64,000 nt of DNA, taken from assembly GCF_000004075.3 (NCBI RefSeq), contig NC_026658.2:11396075-11460074 (forward strand). Direction: 5' to 3'. Origin of the DNA: Cucumis sativus. Taxonomy: Eukaryota > Streptophyta > Magnoliopsida > Cucurbitales > Cucurbitaceae. Numbering within the stretch: the stretch's first letter is position 1; each line of letters begins with the position of its first letter. Below, one piece after another: positions 10,110-21,389 of the stretch. The translations under genes and the position numbers were made by a program. The notes beneath the pieces are model-generated. The model worked only from the letters and a program-made list of their open reading frames with translations. It was not told the origin of the DNA and did not search any database.

Positions 10110-10390
10110 TGTTCTTTTCGTTTGCTTGTCCTCGGGTGTGGGGTTTCTCTTCTCTTTATTAACTTTGTTGTCTTTCTCTCTTTTTCTTGTCCTTTTAATG
10201 TTTGGAACACTAGTTGGTTTCTTTTGGTTTTAGTTCTTGTTCCCGAGATGTGGGGTTGTTTTGGGTACTTATGGGTTGTTTTGTCTAACTACTTGTTTTG
10301 TGAGTGTTGTTCGCTCTTTTGTCTTGACCTCAGGCTGTGAGGTCCACCTTGTTGTTGTATAATATTATCATTACCTTTTCAAAAAAAAAA
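10110..10390 (+). other. LINE 3' UTR and poly(A)
   Basis: The stretch is T-rich, includes 'tgtataatattatcattacc' and ends in ten A's (10381-10390), followed by the right TSD. The same 3' UTR occurs at 43120-43402 in the duplicated copy. Confidence 0.75.
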
Positions 10391-11320
10391 TCAAACTCAA
10401 TGCTAAGTTTGACTGCTCCCTTCGAAGTGACAACAAGCCTCGTTTTCGCCCTACTGTGGATCGAGGAGGATTCCTCCTCTTTTCAAAGCCCTCAATCAAA
10501 CTTGACGTTATGTTTAAAACACTAAAAATAGATGGTCTAGTTTTGGTTAGGCCAAAAGCGATGTTTTCCCCCAAAATCTCTAATAGCTAGGGAACTCAAC
10601 ATGTTCTACTTGACCTAATTGACTTGACTCTGTATTTTTTATGAGCTTTTTTTAATGCATATTGCATATGTTTTTTTTTTATAATTGTTGATTGTCTCAC
10701 TTTTTTATGGTCTGCATTTACGAGCCTCTTTTCTTTCTTTGTTATGAACTGCGGTAACTAGCATTGCTAGAACCGATGGGGTAACATTTCTATGGTTCTA
10801 CACTTAGTTTCTAAGTGTGATTGCTCACCTCTAATTTTCAAAACACTTAATTTCTAAGCACATACAATGTTCACCTAGAAAAAAATGAAAATTGTTGTAG
10901 TTAAGATCAAAACTAAATAGTTATGAAATAAGACATAAGAGATTTGATTTTAACAACCTTCCCGTTGTACTTGGGATCCACTCTGGCTTTGTGCTGGAAA
11001 ATTGGTTTGGAGCTGATCGTAAGCTTTCGGTTGCTCTTCTGTAACCTTTAGATACTCTTCAAAGCTATAAGCTTTGCTTCCTGACGAATAATCTTCTACT
11101 ATTACAATACATAAGAAAATTCTATTTCATAAACCCTGTATCATAATTGAGGCTGATAGAATGATTATTCTATAACCCTACCGATAGTTTCATTCTTAAC
11201 ATTCATAGACACGATGCATGGCAGCTATCCAATTCTATTTCATGTTCTCGAGAATGGCTCGGTTTAACAATAATGTTAATTTTTGTTTTCTATTTTAAAA
11301 TAATAACGCTGCTTACTAAT
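10391..11320 (+). repeat. Repeat R after the LINE, plus unique flank; duplicated at 43404-44332
   Basis: R resumes at the right TSD, runs through 'gggaactcaacatgttctac' and into a further partial unit (to about 10860). It is followed by about 460 bp of non-repeat AT-rich DNA. The whole stretch, including the LINE end from 9577, is repeated nearly base for base at 42590-44332. Similarity stops abruptly at 'ctgcttactaat' (11320 and 44332). Confidence 0.8.
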
Positions 11321-11999
11321 AACTAAATGTTTTAAGCCATTTACAAATTAGATTTCAATAAATCGATAATCATATTTTTTTACAATATAGGACTAAAAAA
11401 GATAACTAATTTATATATATATATATATATACATACAACAGTATTTAGTTAAATTACAAAAAAAATTCTTTTGAATTTTGTAGTTTGTGTAAAAAAATAA
11501 CCTTAAACTTTGAAATGTTAAAAAAAATTGTTTTGAACTTTTAAAAATTATTCATAAATACATCTACATACGTAGGATGAAGGTATTGGCATGCTTCTCT
11601 AAAAAAACTTTCCAAAAAGATGTTGTGTGACTTTTGAAAAGAAAAATTACAAATGGGGTCGTTTTTAAACAAATTAGATATATCGAGTTATGTTTCTTTA
11701 ATTTTTTTCCTTTTTCACATATTATCAATCACATCTTACTTTTTTCTTTTTTCTTTGGAACCCTGCAAAAATAACAAAAACATTTATAATCACATGACTC
11801 ATGTCACTACATTTTCTAAATTTTAAAAGTAGTAAATTTAAAAGTTGATAACCCTATGATTATCGTTTGATAGTCATCTAATATCACTAATTTTGTCATA
11901 TTCGTAATATCCAAATAAGGTTTCTTGGTGAGTCTAGAGTCAACGTGAGGACTTATACTAAAAATATATTTATATTTTGAAATGATCTTAAGGTGATTA
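11321..11999. other. AT-rich intergenic DNA with a (TA)n microsatellite
   Basis: No gene or element was recognised. A run of about ten TA units occupies 11411-11431. The remainder is A/T-rich with poly-A and poly-T tracts. Confidence 0.6.
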
Positions 12000-12700
12000 A
12001 TAACATACTTCTAAGAACAATAGCGGTATCATCCACTTGTAGGGGGGAGGGGAGTCATCCACTATAGATAAGGTCCACTTGTCTCCCTCACCCAACTTCA
12101 TAAGGCTGCCAAAAGAGTTAGGGATAATCACATCCACACGTTTACCCTTCTCTCGAACATAAACCAACTCTCTTTTCTTCCTAATAACGAGTAATTTCAT
12201 TCTGATTACCTACCCCTTTTCCTTAATATGCCTAATGGGGGAGCTATTAGTCTTACTTTCCTCCAACTATTTAAAGTCTAACACCACATCCACAAGACAC
12301 AATTGTCCGTTCCTCCTCTTTGTTTGAAACCACCTTGCTCACATCCTCCTCTCGATGAACTTTGTTTTCCACAATCTTAGGACACTTACCACTAGAATGC
12401 CCAAAAGACCGGCACAAATTACACCTTCGAGGCTTCCACTCATAATTCACAGTCATAACGAAATCCTCTCCCCTAAGGTGAATTGTAAATTCAGCAGGCA
12501 TAGGAGAGTCCATAACTATAGTTTGCCTATAGAACTAGCCACAACAGTCAATCTGACATCTGTCCATAACTCCATTGGAATCCTACCTAGTTTAATCCAT
12601 ATAGGAACATAATAAAAAACAAAGGATTTAGGGACAATACCTGGAGTCCATTTACAGAGGAGCATACTTTTGGCAGCAAGATGTCGGGAGGCATGACACA
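12000..12700 (-). pseudogene. LINE ORF1 relic (DUF4283/zf-CCHC_4), minus strand
   Basis: Reading right to left: 'LLCKWTPGIVPKSFVF', 'IWIKLGRIPMELWTDVRL', 'VVASSIGKL' (DUF4283 end); 'MPAEFTIHLRGEDFVMTVNY', then 'CNLCRSFGHSSGKCPK', an intact C-x2-C-x4-H-x4-C knuckle; then 'GDKWTLSIVDDSPPPY' near the C-terminus. It is homologous to the ORF1 at 4767-6469 but retains the last knuckle cysteine that copy has lost, so it comes from a different LINE copy. No ORF2 follows and no TSD was found. Confidence 0.75.
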
Positions 12701-13519
12701 ATACTGGTACACAATAACAAAACTTGATAATTAAAAAAAGGATGGTGCCAAGAAAATTTAAATACAAAAAAAATGAAGGTTCTTGCAAGTGTATTGAGTG
12801 AATGGGAGAAAGAAAGGATAAAAAAGGTAGAAAGAGAGAAAGTCAAGGGTAGAGATACATAGCTTTGTATATAGAAACTTTATGTTTATACTCCATTATA
12901 GTTGTGGAGAATATAACATCCTAATATGTTTGATTCAATTTGAATGATGCAATTATTTATTTTTCTGCAATAATTCTACTTCTAGAACCTAAATTTTGAA
13001 AGCCTACTAATTTGTCAGAATTAATTTGAGACCCCACTTTTGCTCCCCTTCCTACCTACGGTTACTTTTTGCTTAAACTTTAAAAGTTGTTTGAAAATTT
13101 TTGCTGAAACTTGTAAAATTTGTTTGAAGTTCGTATATCTCTCACATATTGCAAGGTTTCTTAATTATTTTATTGAATTTCCTACATAAATGCATTCAAA
13201 CATGAGTTGACATAAATGCATTTTGCTATCAAGAGAGTATACCATACATGCATGTGTAGGACTTTTATCCCTTATATTTTATAATTTGTCTTACTACTGT
13301 TATTGACTGATATACCAATATACATGTGTAAAGTATTGATCATATAATTAATATTAAATTTATTACATTCACTCATCAATTTAAGTTTTTTAGTCAATGT
13401 ATGTTCATGATGTACCATGGTCATATCATAATAGAATAGATCCAAGATTATATATGTTCAAACCAACTGGTGATTTAATTATCAAAGATATTATGATTTT
13501 GTCCAGTTTCTTTTTCAGT
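12701..13519. other. AT-rich stretch with no recognised feature
   Basis: There are short ORFs only, and no motif, repeat family member or splice pattern that I can support. Confidence 0.5.
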
Positions 13520-14100
13520 CACTACTAGAAAAATGGATTTTAATCAAGACATTGTGTCGTTGAAAATAAAAGAAAAAAGAGGTGGGATGAGGTACATTGT
13601 GTTGTTGAAAATAAAAATATGGATTATTTCTTAAAACAATCATATTGACACAATTTAATTTATTTCAAAACAATTTTTGCGTCATTAATTAACAATTTTT
13701 TTGTCATTAAAAAAATTTTCAAATGAAAAAACCTCAAATTTCAAAAAAGTTCGAAGTGGGCTATCGAGTCGTTATGAAGAACCCTTGCCTCCAATTTTGT
13801 GCCACTTGTCGTCGTCAATTCCACACTCCAACCACTGTTGTCGTTGCTCCCACAACAAGCCTTCGCCGTCAAACCCACCAATCTAGCCACTTTCGTCGAA
13901 TAAATTTATTTAGAAATATAAGTTTTAATGACACTTGAAATCAAGAAAAAGGGATATGAGGGAATAAAATGTGTCGTTAAAAATAAAAATACAAAATTTT
14001 TTGTGACACAAATTGAGTTTTCTTGAAAAATATTTCGCATTGTAAATAATGGCATAAATTATGTGTCATTAAAAATTAACCTAATAAAAAATCAATGTTT
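13520..14100 (+). mobile_element. CACTA-like terminus, non-autonomous and truncated
   Basis: The start 'cactactagaaaaatgg' fits the conserved CACTA terminal inverted repeat. Subterminal words 'gtgtcgttgaaaataaaa', 'gtgtcgttaaaaataaaa' and 'gtgtcattaaaaatt' recur at 13555, 13600, 13970 and 14060, as expected of transposase-binding repeats. No matching inverted end ('agtagtg') was found downstream. A short Pro/Arg/Thr-rich frame (13723-13938) inside is not recognisable. Confidence 0.45.
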
Positions 14101-14522
14101 TCCTTCAATCATACGCTTTTTGATTTAAAACAGATAATTCGAAGCTTTCATCCCACTTGTGAACAATGACCGAAAAAAACCTTACTTCATCCCACATCGT
14201 CGCTGTCTTTAGCTCTCTCGCAAATGCTCTCTGGCGACGTTCCCCCCTCTCTCGCAAATACTCTTCACAACTTTTCCTCTCTCTCAAAATTAAGCTCTTC
14301 GCCCACCGTTTGAAGGAACTCACCAAATTTGCAAGTAATTGAAGAATTTGTGGTCCATGAGATCGATTAAGTCCATTTATGAGTTAGTTTGATTAGATTA
14401 TGTCACATATACATGTATTACAATTAAGGGACACTTGTGAAAATGGCAAAATAAGTTATAATAATTAAGTCCATAGAACACATACTTTATTATTTGAGAA
14501 AGTAACAAAAACAAAGACCAAC
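14101..14522. repeat. Dispersed repeat, second copy at 53163-53585
   Basis: The stretch from 'ccttcaatcatacgctt' through 'cctctctctcaaaattaagc' to 'caaaaacaaagaccaact' is nearly identical to 53163-53585. A minus-strand frame of 73 residues is conserved in both (Arg/Glu-rich, 'RERGERRQRAFARELK'). Both copies are similar in length and flanked by different sequence, so this is an interspersed element or a transposon 5' region. The family was not identified. Confidence 0.6.
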
Positions 14523-16072
14523 TATAACGACCCAACTTTTCTAGGTAAGTCGAGGTCGTTAATTTTTGACAAAAGACTTTGGTTGATACAAAATGAAATG
14601 TAAGCCAACTGAAAAACAACTTTAAGTCAGCCTGATTTTCAAATATTCCAAAAACTTAAAAAAAAATACTATTTACAAATAAAAGTTTGTAAGCTAAGTT
14701 TCAATACAACGTCGTAAACCTAAAAAAAACAAGCGGAAGCAAAATAACACATTTCCTATGGCAATCACACTTCCTTCCTGCCCCTCGCCGTTTGCCGCCT
14801 TTATTACCTTTGCCTGAAAATTAAACATAAGAAGGGTGAGTATAAAAATACCCAGTAAGAGACCCTCTACTGGTCCCGTCAGGGGAAAAATAAATTGTTA
14901 ACATTCTATTGGGACACCCTGTACAGTCGCAGTCTTGTGATCCCGTAGGATGCACATTTCAGTCTAACGCCCGAGGGACGTACATTTCAGTGTAGTGTTC
15001 TGCAGAAACACATATCAGTCTAATGCTCCAGAAGGTGCAGAATAATTGGTGATCCCGTGGGACACCTACAAGGCACACATCCCAATAAAAGCTAACAATT
15101 TTTCCCCTCAATCCATTCGTACCATCTTTCAGTTACTTCAAAATATAAAGTTCTTTCACTCAACGTTCTAACAGTCAACTTATCTCACTTTAGCCCAATG
15201 TCTGTCAGTAACATACTAATACGTCAGTCAATTAAACTATATAGTCATAACGCCTCTCAGTTCACCAGCACACAGTCATACTTTAGTATAACGTACACCC
15301 AGTCTAAACGACAATCACAAGTTCACATCCGCATCTCATACAAACACAATCTACAATTGTCGTCCTGTCTACATCCACACACACATATATATATTCCAAG
15401 ACAATCACAATATGCATTCAACATCAAGTCTACTTCAATCCATGTGTATATATATATTTTCAGTCATCCACAGTATACATTCAACACCAAACCTACATCC
15501 ATACGTATATATATATTGTCTCAACACATTTACTCAATCAGAGGTGACTAACATTACAATTCAAAAGCATAGGTGAGTCCAGTAGAAAATAAAATCCTTA
15601 CCTCACTTTTATGCAAGTTCTTCAATCTACTAAATCCAATGAATCAAATCCTAAACATAATCAATCATAAAATCAACATCTTTCTAAATAGTTTCAACCA
15701 TTCAAATTACCCCATATGTAAATTCCACAACTTACCCAAGAAGTGGAAAATCAAGTCCACTTCAACCTTTTGGAAAATCAAGGATTCGCTCACTGAATCA
15801 AGATGTACCTTCAAGAATTAAGCATTTCGCCAACAATTAAATCCAATGGCAGCATTCAACAAAAACCAAGAAACCAACAAAAACCATAACTTGTTCTTAC
15901 CCAAATATGAGCCCAATGGTTCACGGAACGAATCAAGCGGCTGTAAATAGAGCAACACTGAATGCGACTCAACTGGAAAAGAAAATCGGCTTCAAATCGT
16001 AACTCCGTCTTACAACGAGCAGAAGAACATCGACTTGATAGGGGACACGTAATTTAGGAAGAGATCGACTTG
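14523..16072 (-). repeat. Truncated LTR of the Tekay-like gypsy family, minus
   Basis: The left end 'tataacgacccaactttt' corresponds to the conserved family end (compare 'tgtaacgacccaac' at 25768). The copy then follows the family: 'cctatggcaatcacacttcc', the 'ctaacgcccgagggacgtac' block, and 'caagaagtggaaaatcaag'. It stops at about 16072, where the solo LTR at 25768 continues for about 500 bp more. The missing part is the GC-rich U3 region. No internal domains accompany it, so it is a truncated solo LTR or a recombination product. Confidence 0.8.
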
Positions 16073-16768
16073 GATCCGTGTATGACTTCATGAGATGTCC
16101 ATTGCAACCAGCCATTTTGTGTTTCTTTGAGCAACAAATTTTCTCCACTCGCGTCTTCATTTCGAGCCTCACAGGTAATCCTCGTCGACCTTCCTCTATA
16201 GTTTCTTCTTGGTCACTCTTTGCCATCCTCTTCACCTTTGTTGTATAACCGTTGCAATCGCGTTTTCCACGATTCTTCTATGGATTGAGCAACTTCTTGG
16301 AATCCATCGATTTATGGACCTGAAGATTCCAATCCGTTCTAAATAAACACAATCCAGATCAGTGCCACTGAACACAGGAATTTCAACCTTCTTGAATTTG
16401 CTATGATCGTTCGAGTTTTCATCCCTTTTTAAGTTGTTTGTTTTACCTTCTACCTTGATTTCCTTCAATGTCTTACCTCCACCTTCGATGATACTCTCAA
16501 TCGTTGGTCCTTTGCTCGACGATCCTTCCATTCTTCCAGAGATTTTCGAATCATCCTTCTGCTATTCCTTCGATGCATTTAGCAACCGTTCTTGTTTTTC
16601 CAACTAGATGACCAGTCTTTCGATGCTTTCTGGCAAGGATAACAAGTTTTATTCAATTGCCAGCAACTTGTGTAACTCCACTTGTATCCCCGAGATTTCC
16701 TTATCAGAGGTCTCCAACTTCTCTTCGATCCGTTTTTGTGCTGCTCTATTGTTCTCCCATGTTAAAAC
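16073..16768 (-). pseudogene. Gypsy gag fragment (second lineage)
   Basis: The minus-strand frame at 16232-16531 starts 'MEGSSSKGPTIESIIEGG' and contains 'KFKKVEIPVFSGTDLDCVYL', the opening of a gypsy gag core related to the one at 1565-1927. Upstream, minus-strand sequence between the gag and the PBS is serine/glutamate-rich. The gag is cut off at about 16073 by the truncated LTR. Frameshifts are present. Confidence 0.65.
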
Positions 16769-16780
16769 GCTCTGATACCA
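16769..16780 (-). promoter_or_regulatory. Primer-binding site of the gypsy fragment
   Basis: Minus-strand 'tggtatcagagc' lies three bases from the LTR end at 16784. Confidence 0.8.
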
Positions 16781-16783
16781 ATT

Positions 16784-17225
16784 TGTTAAGATACTGTAAA
16801 TATACGGCAAGTGTATCTTACTTTATTGAATTACCTCAACGAATTACAGTATAGAGAATAAAAAATCACTCACATCTACTTCCTAAAGGCACATTCCAGT
16901 GAGGATCACAACAAAGAACAAGAAAAACTAAGAACAAACCGCAACCATGAAAATGACCAAAACATACAATAAAAAGAACTTGACTTGGACCCTCTACTTC
17001 TCCCGAGCACGAAAGACGGCAACCTCTACTTCTTTGGAATATTTTGTCCCCTTTCTCCCTCCTCTTTCCTCCCTTTATTTTGCTTTATAAACAAACTAAT
17101 GGGAAAGATCTCCTCCGATATTTTCTCCTCCTATAATCTCTCCTATATTCTCGTGTGGGTCAATATTACCCTTTTTAATTCTTCTACTGTATTTAAATAA
17201 TATTGGAGACATATACTTCCTAACA
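16784..17225 (-). repeat. 5' LTR of the gypsy fragment
   Basis: The plus strand runs from 'tgttaagatactg' to 'cttcctaaca', giving TG...CA ends and 442 bp, adjacent to a PBS and a gag start. The partner LTR is absent. Confidence 0.7.
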
Positions 17226-17513
17226 AGAACAAGATCTGAATTTATTATAATGTAACTATAAGAAAATACAAAATAAAATCAAGTATAAAGCACTTGGAAC
17301 CCTCCCTCTTGAGTACTCTCACCCAAGCCTTATATCACTCCCCAAAATTCTCCCAACTTACCCTCCCTCCATTTATAATAACATGTAACCACCCTAGTTA
17401 CCACACTTACATAATAACTACTAGTAACCACACTTACACAATAACTACTAGTAACTTCCTAAATATCTAATTACCCTTATACCCCAACCCTATACTAATC
17501 TAGGTATCTAACA
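17226..17513 (-). repeat. Probable LTR remnant of unknown family
   Basis: On the minus strand it begins 'tgttagatacctagatta'. It contains two tandem copies of 'ataactactagtaac' with a 'cacttac' spacer (17410-17460). The opposite end could not be found, and the gypsy LTR at 17225 may have inserted into it. Confidence 0.35.
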
Positions 17514-18364
17514 AATTCCATAACATAATGTATTAGGGGAAGAAGGAAATCGAGGATAAAAACACTAGCTAGCCAACAAATATCTTTCATTAGTGAGCTT
17601 GAGCCATTTTACACGTAAAATGGGAAAAGTAAGCCTGAAACCCAAATTAGCCTAATGGTTGTCTTAACAACCACTACCCACCATCACGATAGAAACAACT
17701 GAGAAGGAAGAGCATGATACAATCCAACTCAAACATAAGAATTGATTTTGATGTTTAATTAAAAGTAAACAGGTAGTAGAATAAGAAACTATGCCCTTTT
17801 AGATCTAGAAGGTTCACAACAATTTCCAGCCTAAGCACAACTACGAGGCAATGGAAGAATAACGACAAAGGCCTTGTGTGCATGGAATCGCTAACTTTTG
17901 TGCAAATGAGATGATTATCGGTATTCAAAGGCCAAAAGGATACATAGAAGAGTGTTCGTCTAAGGTTGCAAGACTAACCCTGAAAAGAGAGCAATACAAA
18001 AATTTAGAGTTTTCCGCAAATTTCCTGTAATGACATGAGTGCTTGTACTCCCATCAGCAATGAGAGAACCACCAAGTCCTCAATCATCTGAATCAGAAAA
18101 CAACTGCACATTAGAGCAGTCACAATTTGCAATAAATAGAACTTTTTATTGTTAGAATCTTAGAATATTTATGAAAAGTTTATGGGAATATTTTTCTTAA
18201 TTCCTAAATATTTTCCTTTTTTATTCCTCTGTATATTCTATTTATTCTCCCTTGTACCTATTGTATTTTTCATCAAAAAATAATAAGAAGAAAAATATAG
18301 TGGTTTTTCTCCTGTACACAGGTTTCCACATAAAGTTCTGTGTTTATTTGTCTCCCTTTCAATA
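17514..18364. other. Stretch without recognised features
   Basis: No coding motif, LTR end or repeat family member was recognised on either strand. Confidence 0.5.
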
Positions 18365-18520
18365 TGGTATCTGAGCAGGTGGTCCAAGAAGGTCTTGTGT
18401 TCAAGCCTCGCATTTTCGTTTCCTCCCCAATTAAAATCCGTTTCCAGTTGTTGGGCCTTTCAAATATTTCAAGCCCACAAGTGAGGAGAGTGTTGGTGAT
18501 ATATAATTGAATTTTCTTTC
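18365..18520 (+). mobile_element. TRIM-like element, left part, split by a LINE
   Basis: PBS-like 'tggtatctgagc' (18365-18376), box-B-like 'gttcaagcc', purine tract 'agtgaggagag', and LTR start 'tgttggtgatat' at 18491. The LTR is cut after 'attttctttc' (18520) and resumes at 21096, the intervening DNA being a LINE. Confidence 0.75.
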
Positions 18521-18525
18521 TTTTT

Positions 18526-18828
18526 TTAAAAAAGGATACAAGTCTCACTATTGTTAATATAAAGAAAGAGACAAAACTCAATGTACATGAGGATTATAAA
18601 AAGAGCAAAAGGGAGAGGGAAGATCAACAGGTGCATCCGGCATCTCAAACTAGGTTGACACCCCCTTAGTGCCCTCAAAACATCCAAAAAGCGACAACAC
18701 AAGATCAAAACAAAAAGCCACAAAAACAAAGACAAAATAAATGATAAAAAGAATCTTTCCAAAGCAAAATCATAATCCAAGGCAGCATGCTGAGAACAAA
18801 GAAGAATAAGCCTTGATTGGTTGAGCAA
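18526..18828 (-). pseudogene. LINE C-terminal hydrophobic tail or 3' UTR frame
   Basis: An open frame of 100 residues sits next to the A-rich tail, with hydrophobic stretches ('LFLWLFVLILCC'). T-rich 3' UTRs of plant LINEs translate this way, so it is probably non-coding LINE 3' end rather than a protein. Confidence 0.4.
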
Positions 18829-18909
18829 AAACTATTTGAAGCAGAGGGTTGATCCGAAAGTTCTGATCATCACAAATATCCTACGTCGAAGATCTTCTTT
18901 TGCATTACA

Positions 18910-19770
18910 TTTTCTAAAATTTCCAATCCACTCTGTTAAAGGCCTTTTCAAGGTCTAATTTAATGATCCATTTTTCGGATACTATAGACCTCCACAGTTT
19001 CTTTTGCTATTAAAATAGGATCCAATATTTGGCACTCTTCCAGAAAGCCACATTGTAATGGAGAAGTATGTTAGGATTCTAACAATAAAACACAAATATC
19101 CTAACCAAATGGCTAAACAGAGCAGCACTCTGTAATTCTTTTTATGTAAAAGCCAAAAACACACTGTAGTAGATATGAAAAATAAAGGATGAACAACATA
19201 GAAAACTTACCCAGCTCCTTTATACGGACTGGATACCCTCAGGCTACACAGCCTTTACTCTCCTTGAAATAACCAAAAAAGACCTAGCCTCCCCCTACCC
19301 CAACATTACATATTTATACCTCTCTCTCTCATCCCTCCTGGCGGCCCCACCTAAGGAATTTCCCTTTCTACCGTTCCTTTTATAGGTATAGATAATAGGA
19401 GGTCTTACAAAGTAATACTTGGCTTGACTTTCTTTAATCTTTCTGCGAGAACCTTTCCAAACAACTTATAAATTAATGTTGAAACAACTTATAAGCCACA
19501 CTGTAATGACATTCCTTCTCTTGACCGAACTTCAATAATCGACAACTTATATTTATCCACATAATCAGCAAAACTCTTAATCTGCCACTAGCTTCACCCA
19601 ACCAATTCCTTTAAACTCCATAGTGCCTTATAATACAATTGGCAATCTCTTCTTCTTTGGTCTCCGGAATCAATGCTCTATCTGGATTAGCTTCTTCAAA
19701 AGATTTTTAATAGCAATTGTTTCGAATATGAATCCTCTAGTGTTCCATGATATAATCTCCATCTTTGCTA
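18910..19770 (-). pseudogene. LINE endonuclease and reverse transcriptase remnants, split by a solo LTR
   Basis: The endonuclease N-terminus 'MEIISWNTRGF..TIAIKNLLKK' lies at about 19690-19765, followed by 'KGIGWVKL' (about 19600). RT motifs 'LAERLKKVKPSI' (19415-19455) and 'DPILIAKETVEVYSIRK' to 'KLDLEKAFNRVDWKF' (18912-19030) are in one frame once the LTR at 19069-19409 is discounted. The catalytic 'YADD/FADD' segment is absent. The order and spacing show that several hundred residues of ORF2 were lost before or at insertion. Confidence 0.78.
19069..19409 (+). mobile_element. Solo LTR with TSD aagta, inside the LINE
   Basis: 'tgttaggattct' to 'ggaggtcttaca' gives TG...CA ends and 341 bp, flanked by 'aagta' at 19064-19068 and 19410-19414. 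No internal region is present, so it arose by recombination between two LTRs. It interrupts the RT reading frame, so it is younger than the LINE insertion. A TATA-like 'tttatac' occurs at about 19220. The family was not determined. Confidence 0.85.
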
Positions 19771-21095
19771 CCTCTGCCTTATATCAATTCAATTTCACAT
19801 GCTGCCAAGAAAGGAACCAACTCTTGAGGGGAAGGATACTGACCTCAAAAATTTCTTTTATGGGGAGGAAAACAATTTAATAAAATCTGGACGAGAGAGT
19901 CAATTCCTCTTGTTTCTCTGTCTCTGATTGAATTATTTCTTCCTCAACTGGTTCAATTATGCACTACTTACTTGACTTGATTTTTCCATGAAATCATCTT
20001 CTAGGTTCTCAACTTTTTTTGAGACAAGAAGTATCTTGCACAAAATTAAAGAATGAACCAAAAAGTTTGGAGGAGATTGAGAAAATTTATTACTTAAGGA
20101 GGAAGGCAGTACTGACCTTTTGCCAACTGAATTTGGAATTGTATCTTCACACAACTTTCTCTAATAAATCAGAATTAGCCAAGGTCATCCAAATGTTGCG
20201 AAAAGAGTTCTCCCTTTGGTATAGTCTTGAGGTGCTCATAAATTTTTTGCATGTATTGGAATAGCTTTCATTGCAGAGATATTTTAGTCTTGGGAGAGGC
20301 TGTAATTTTGGTTGAGAACTGAAAACAGGAGATGGCCAGCAAGTAAGTTCCTTGATGGAGGAGAGGACTCTGATTCTTCCTCCAATTCGTCAGAATACCA
20401 AAAGCCATTGGTATTCTGATTAATAAATTCTTGGGGCCTACCATCTGTGGTCAGATTTTAAAATGTCTGCAGATACATTAAGTTTGAAAAAATCTGGTTG
20501 GGAGGCTAGGTGAGCTATTTTTGAGATAATAAAATACCGGCTGGCTCTTTTCTACTTTCAAGGTCTGTTTTTCTCTCTTTTCTGTTGAAGTCTTTTCCCC
20601 TTCTAAGTACGTGGAGATGCCAGCTATACCCAAATTTGAATTTTGCCTTCTGAAAATTATTTTTTCCGGCGAGGATTCAAGGTCTGAAACTCTTTCCGGC
20701 TCGAACAAGGTTTTCTTCTTCATCATCCAACTTCCTAAGTGCTTCGAAAGGATTTCTTGAGATGGATGGGCATTCTGTTTGAGAAAATTCAGGTATCTGG
20801 GAGACCATCACTTTGGAGCCCTTCATCTAAAATCACTGAATTTATTCTACATAAATCAATAGGATTGGAAAATCACTTTGCAATAGATCAGATTGGATTA
20901 TTACAAGAGCTTCTAAGGTTCAAAATCCCCAAATTAAGGGAAAATTTCCTTAGTTCTCACTCTTTAATTCTATACTTGCTGGTAAAAATCCGCAAAGATT
21001 TTTCCAAACTTTAATTCTTGCTTCAGAGAACTTGATCAGATTGAGTGTTCTAAGATTATACTTTCTAGTCCACCAAAGTAGCTTAAGCTTAAGGC

Positions 21096-21155
21096 TATAA
21101 TTGAATTTTCTTTCAACCACCAGCTTAAACTTTTTGGTGAATCGGTGGTTTAATA
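21096..21155 (+). mobile_element. TRIM-like element, right part
   Basis: It begins with the duplicated target 'tataattgaattttctttc', then 'aaccaccagcttaaac' and 'ggtggtttaata', completing the LTR that started at 18491. Confidence 0.75.
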
Positions 21156-21389
21156 TTTATATTAATATTTTATAAAAAGTATACAGCTAATGCCATATAA
21201 AATAAATAAAGAAATACTATAAAATCTACATCCATAAAATATGCATGTGAACACATATCAGAAGATGGATATCGTAAGTTAGAAAGACCGATAACAAAAT
21301 GTCATAATTAAACAACATCATATATTATGGGTAGTTTCAAGCTTCATTTGTCTATTCTAGGTAGGATATTGAATAACTCTTAAAAATAA
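21156..21389. other. Short AT-rich stretch, nothing recognised
   Basis: No motif or repeat family member was seen. Confidence 0.4.

Larger units (their letters stand above)
4247..10390 (+). mobile_element. Full-length L1-type LINE, frameshifted
   Basis: The element is bounded by a perfect 12-bp direct repeat 'atcaaactcaat' (4235-4246 and 10390-10401) and ends in a short poly(A) just before the right copy, the signature of target-primed reverse transcription. In order it holds a 5' UTR (4247-4766), ORF1 with DUF4283 and a CCHC knuckle, ORF2 with endonuclease, reverse transcriptase and zf-RVT domains, and a 3' UTR (10110-10380). The length of about 6.1 kb is usual for full-length plant L1s. 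Several frameshifts and stops make it non-autonomous now. A copy of its last 0.8 kb lies at 42590-43402. Confidence 0.88.
18521..21095 (-). mobile_element. Minus-strand L1-type LINE with internal deletions, inside the TRIM LTR
   Basis: A 19-bp direct repeat 'tataattgaattttctttc' flanks it (18502-18520 and 21096-21114). The left junction 'tttttttaaaaaag' is the complement of an A-rich tail, so the element runs right to left. Reading that way: an uncharacterised ORF1-like region (20400-20730), endonuclease start 'MEIISWNTRGF' (about 19760), RT 'KVLAERLKKVKPSI' (about 19440), then after an inserted solo LTR 'PLQCGFLE' and 'QILDPILIA', then 'WIIKLDLEKAFNRVDWKF' (about 18915-18970), and the 3' region. 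The middle of the endonuclease and the RT palm are missing. It is inactive. Confidence 0.82.

Noticed and set aside
10122..10340. Hydrophobic plus-strand frames that look like membrane proteins
   Set aside because: T-rich LINE 3' UTR read in frame; the same is found in the copy at 43120.
13723..13938. Small Arg/Pro-rich protein
   Set aside because: No homology recognised, no conserved start, and it lies within a CACTA-like element.
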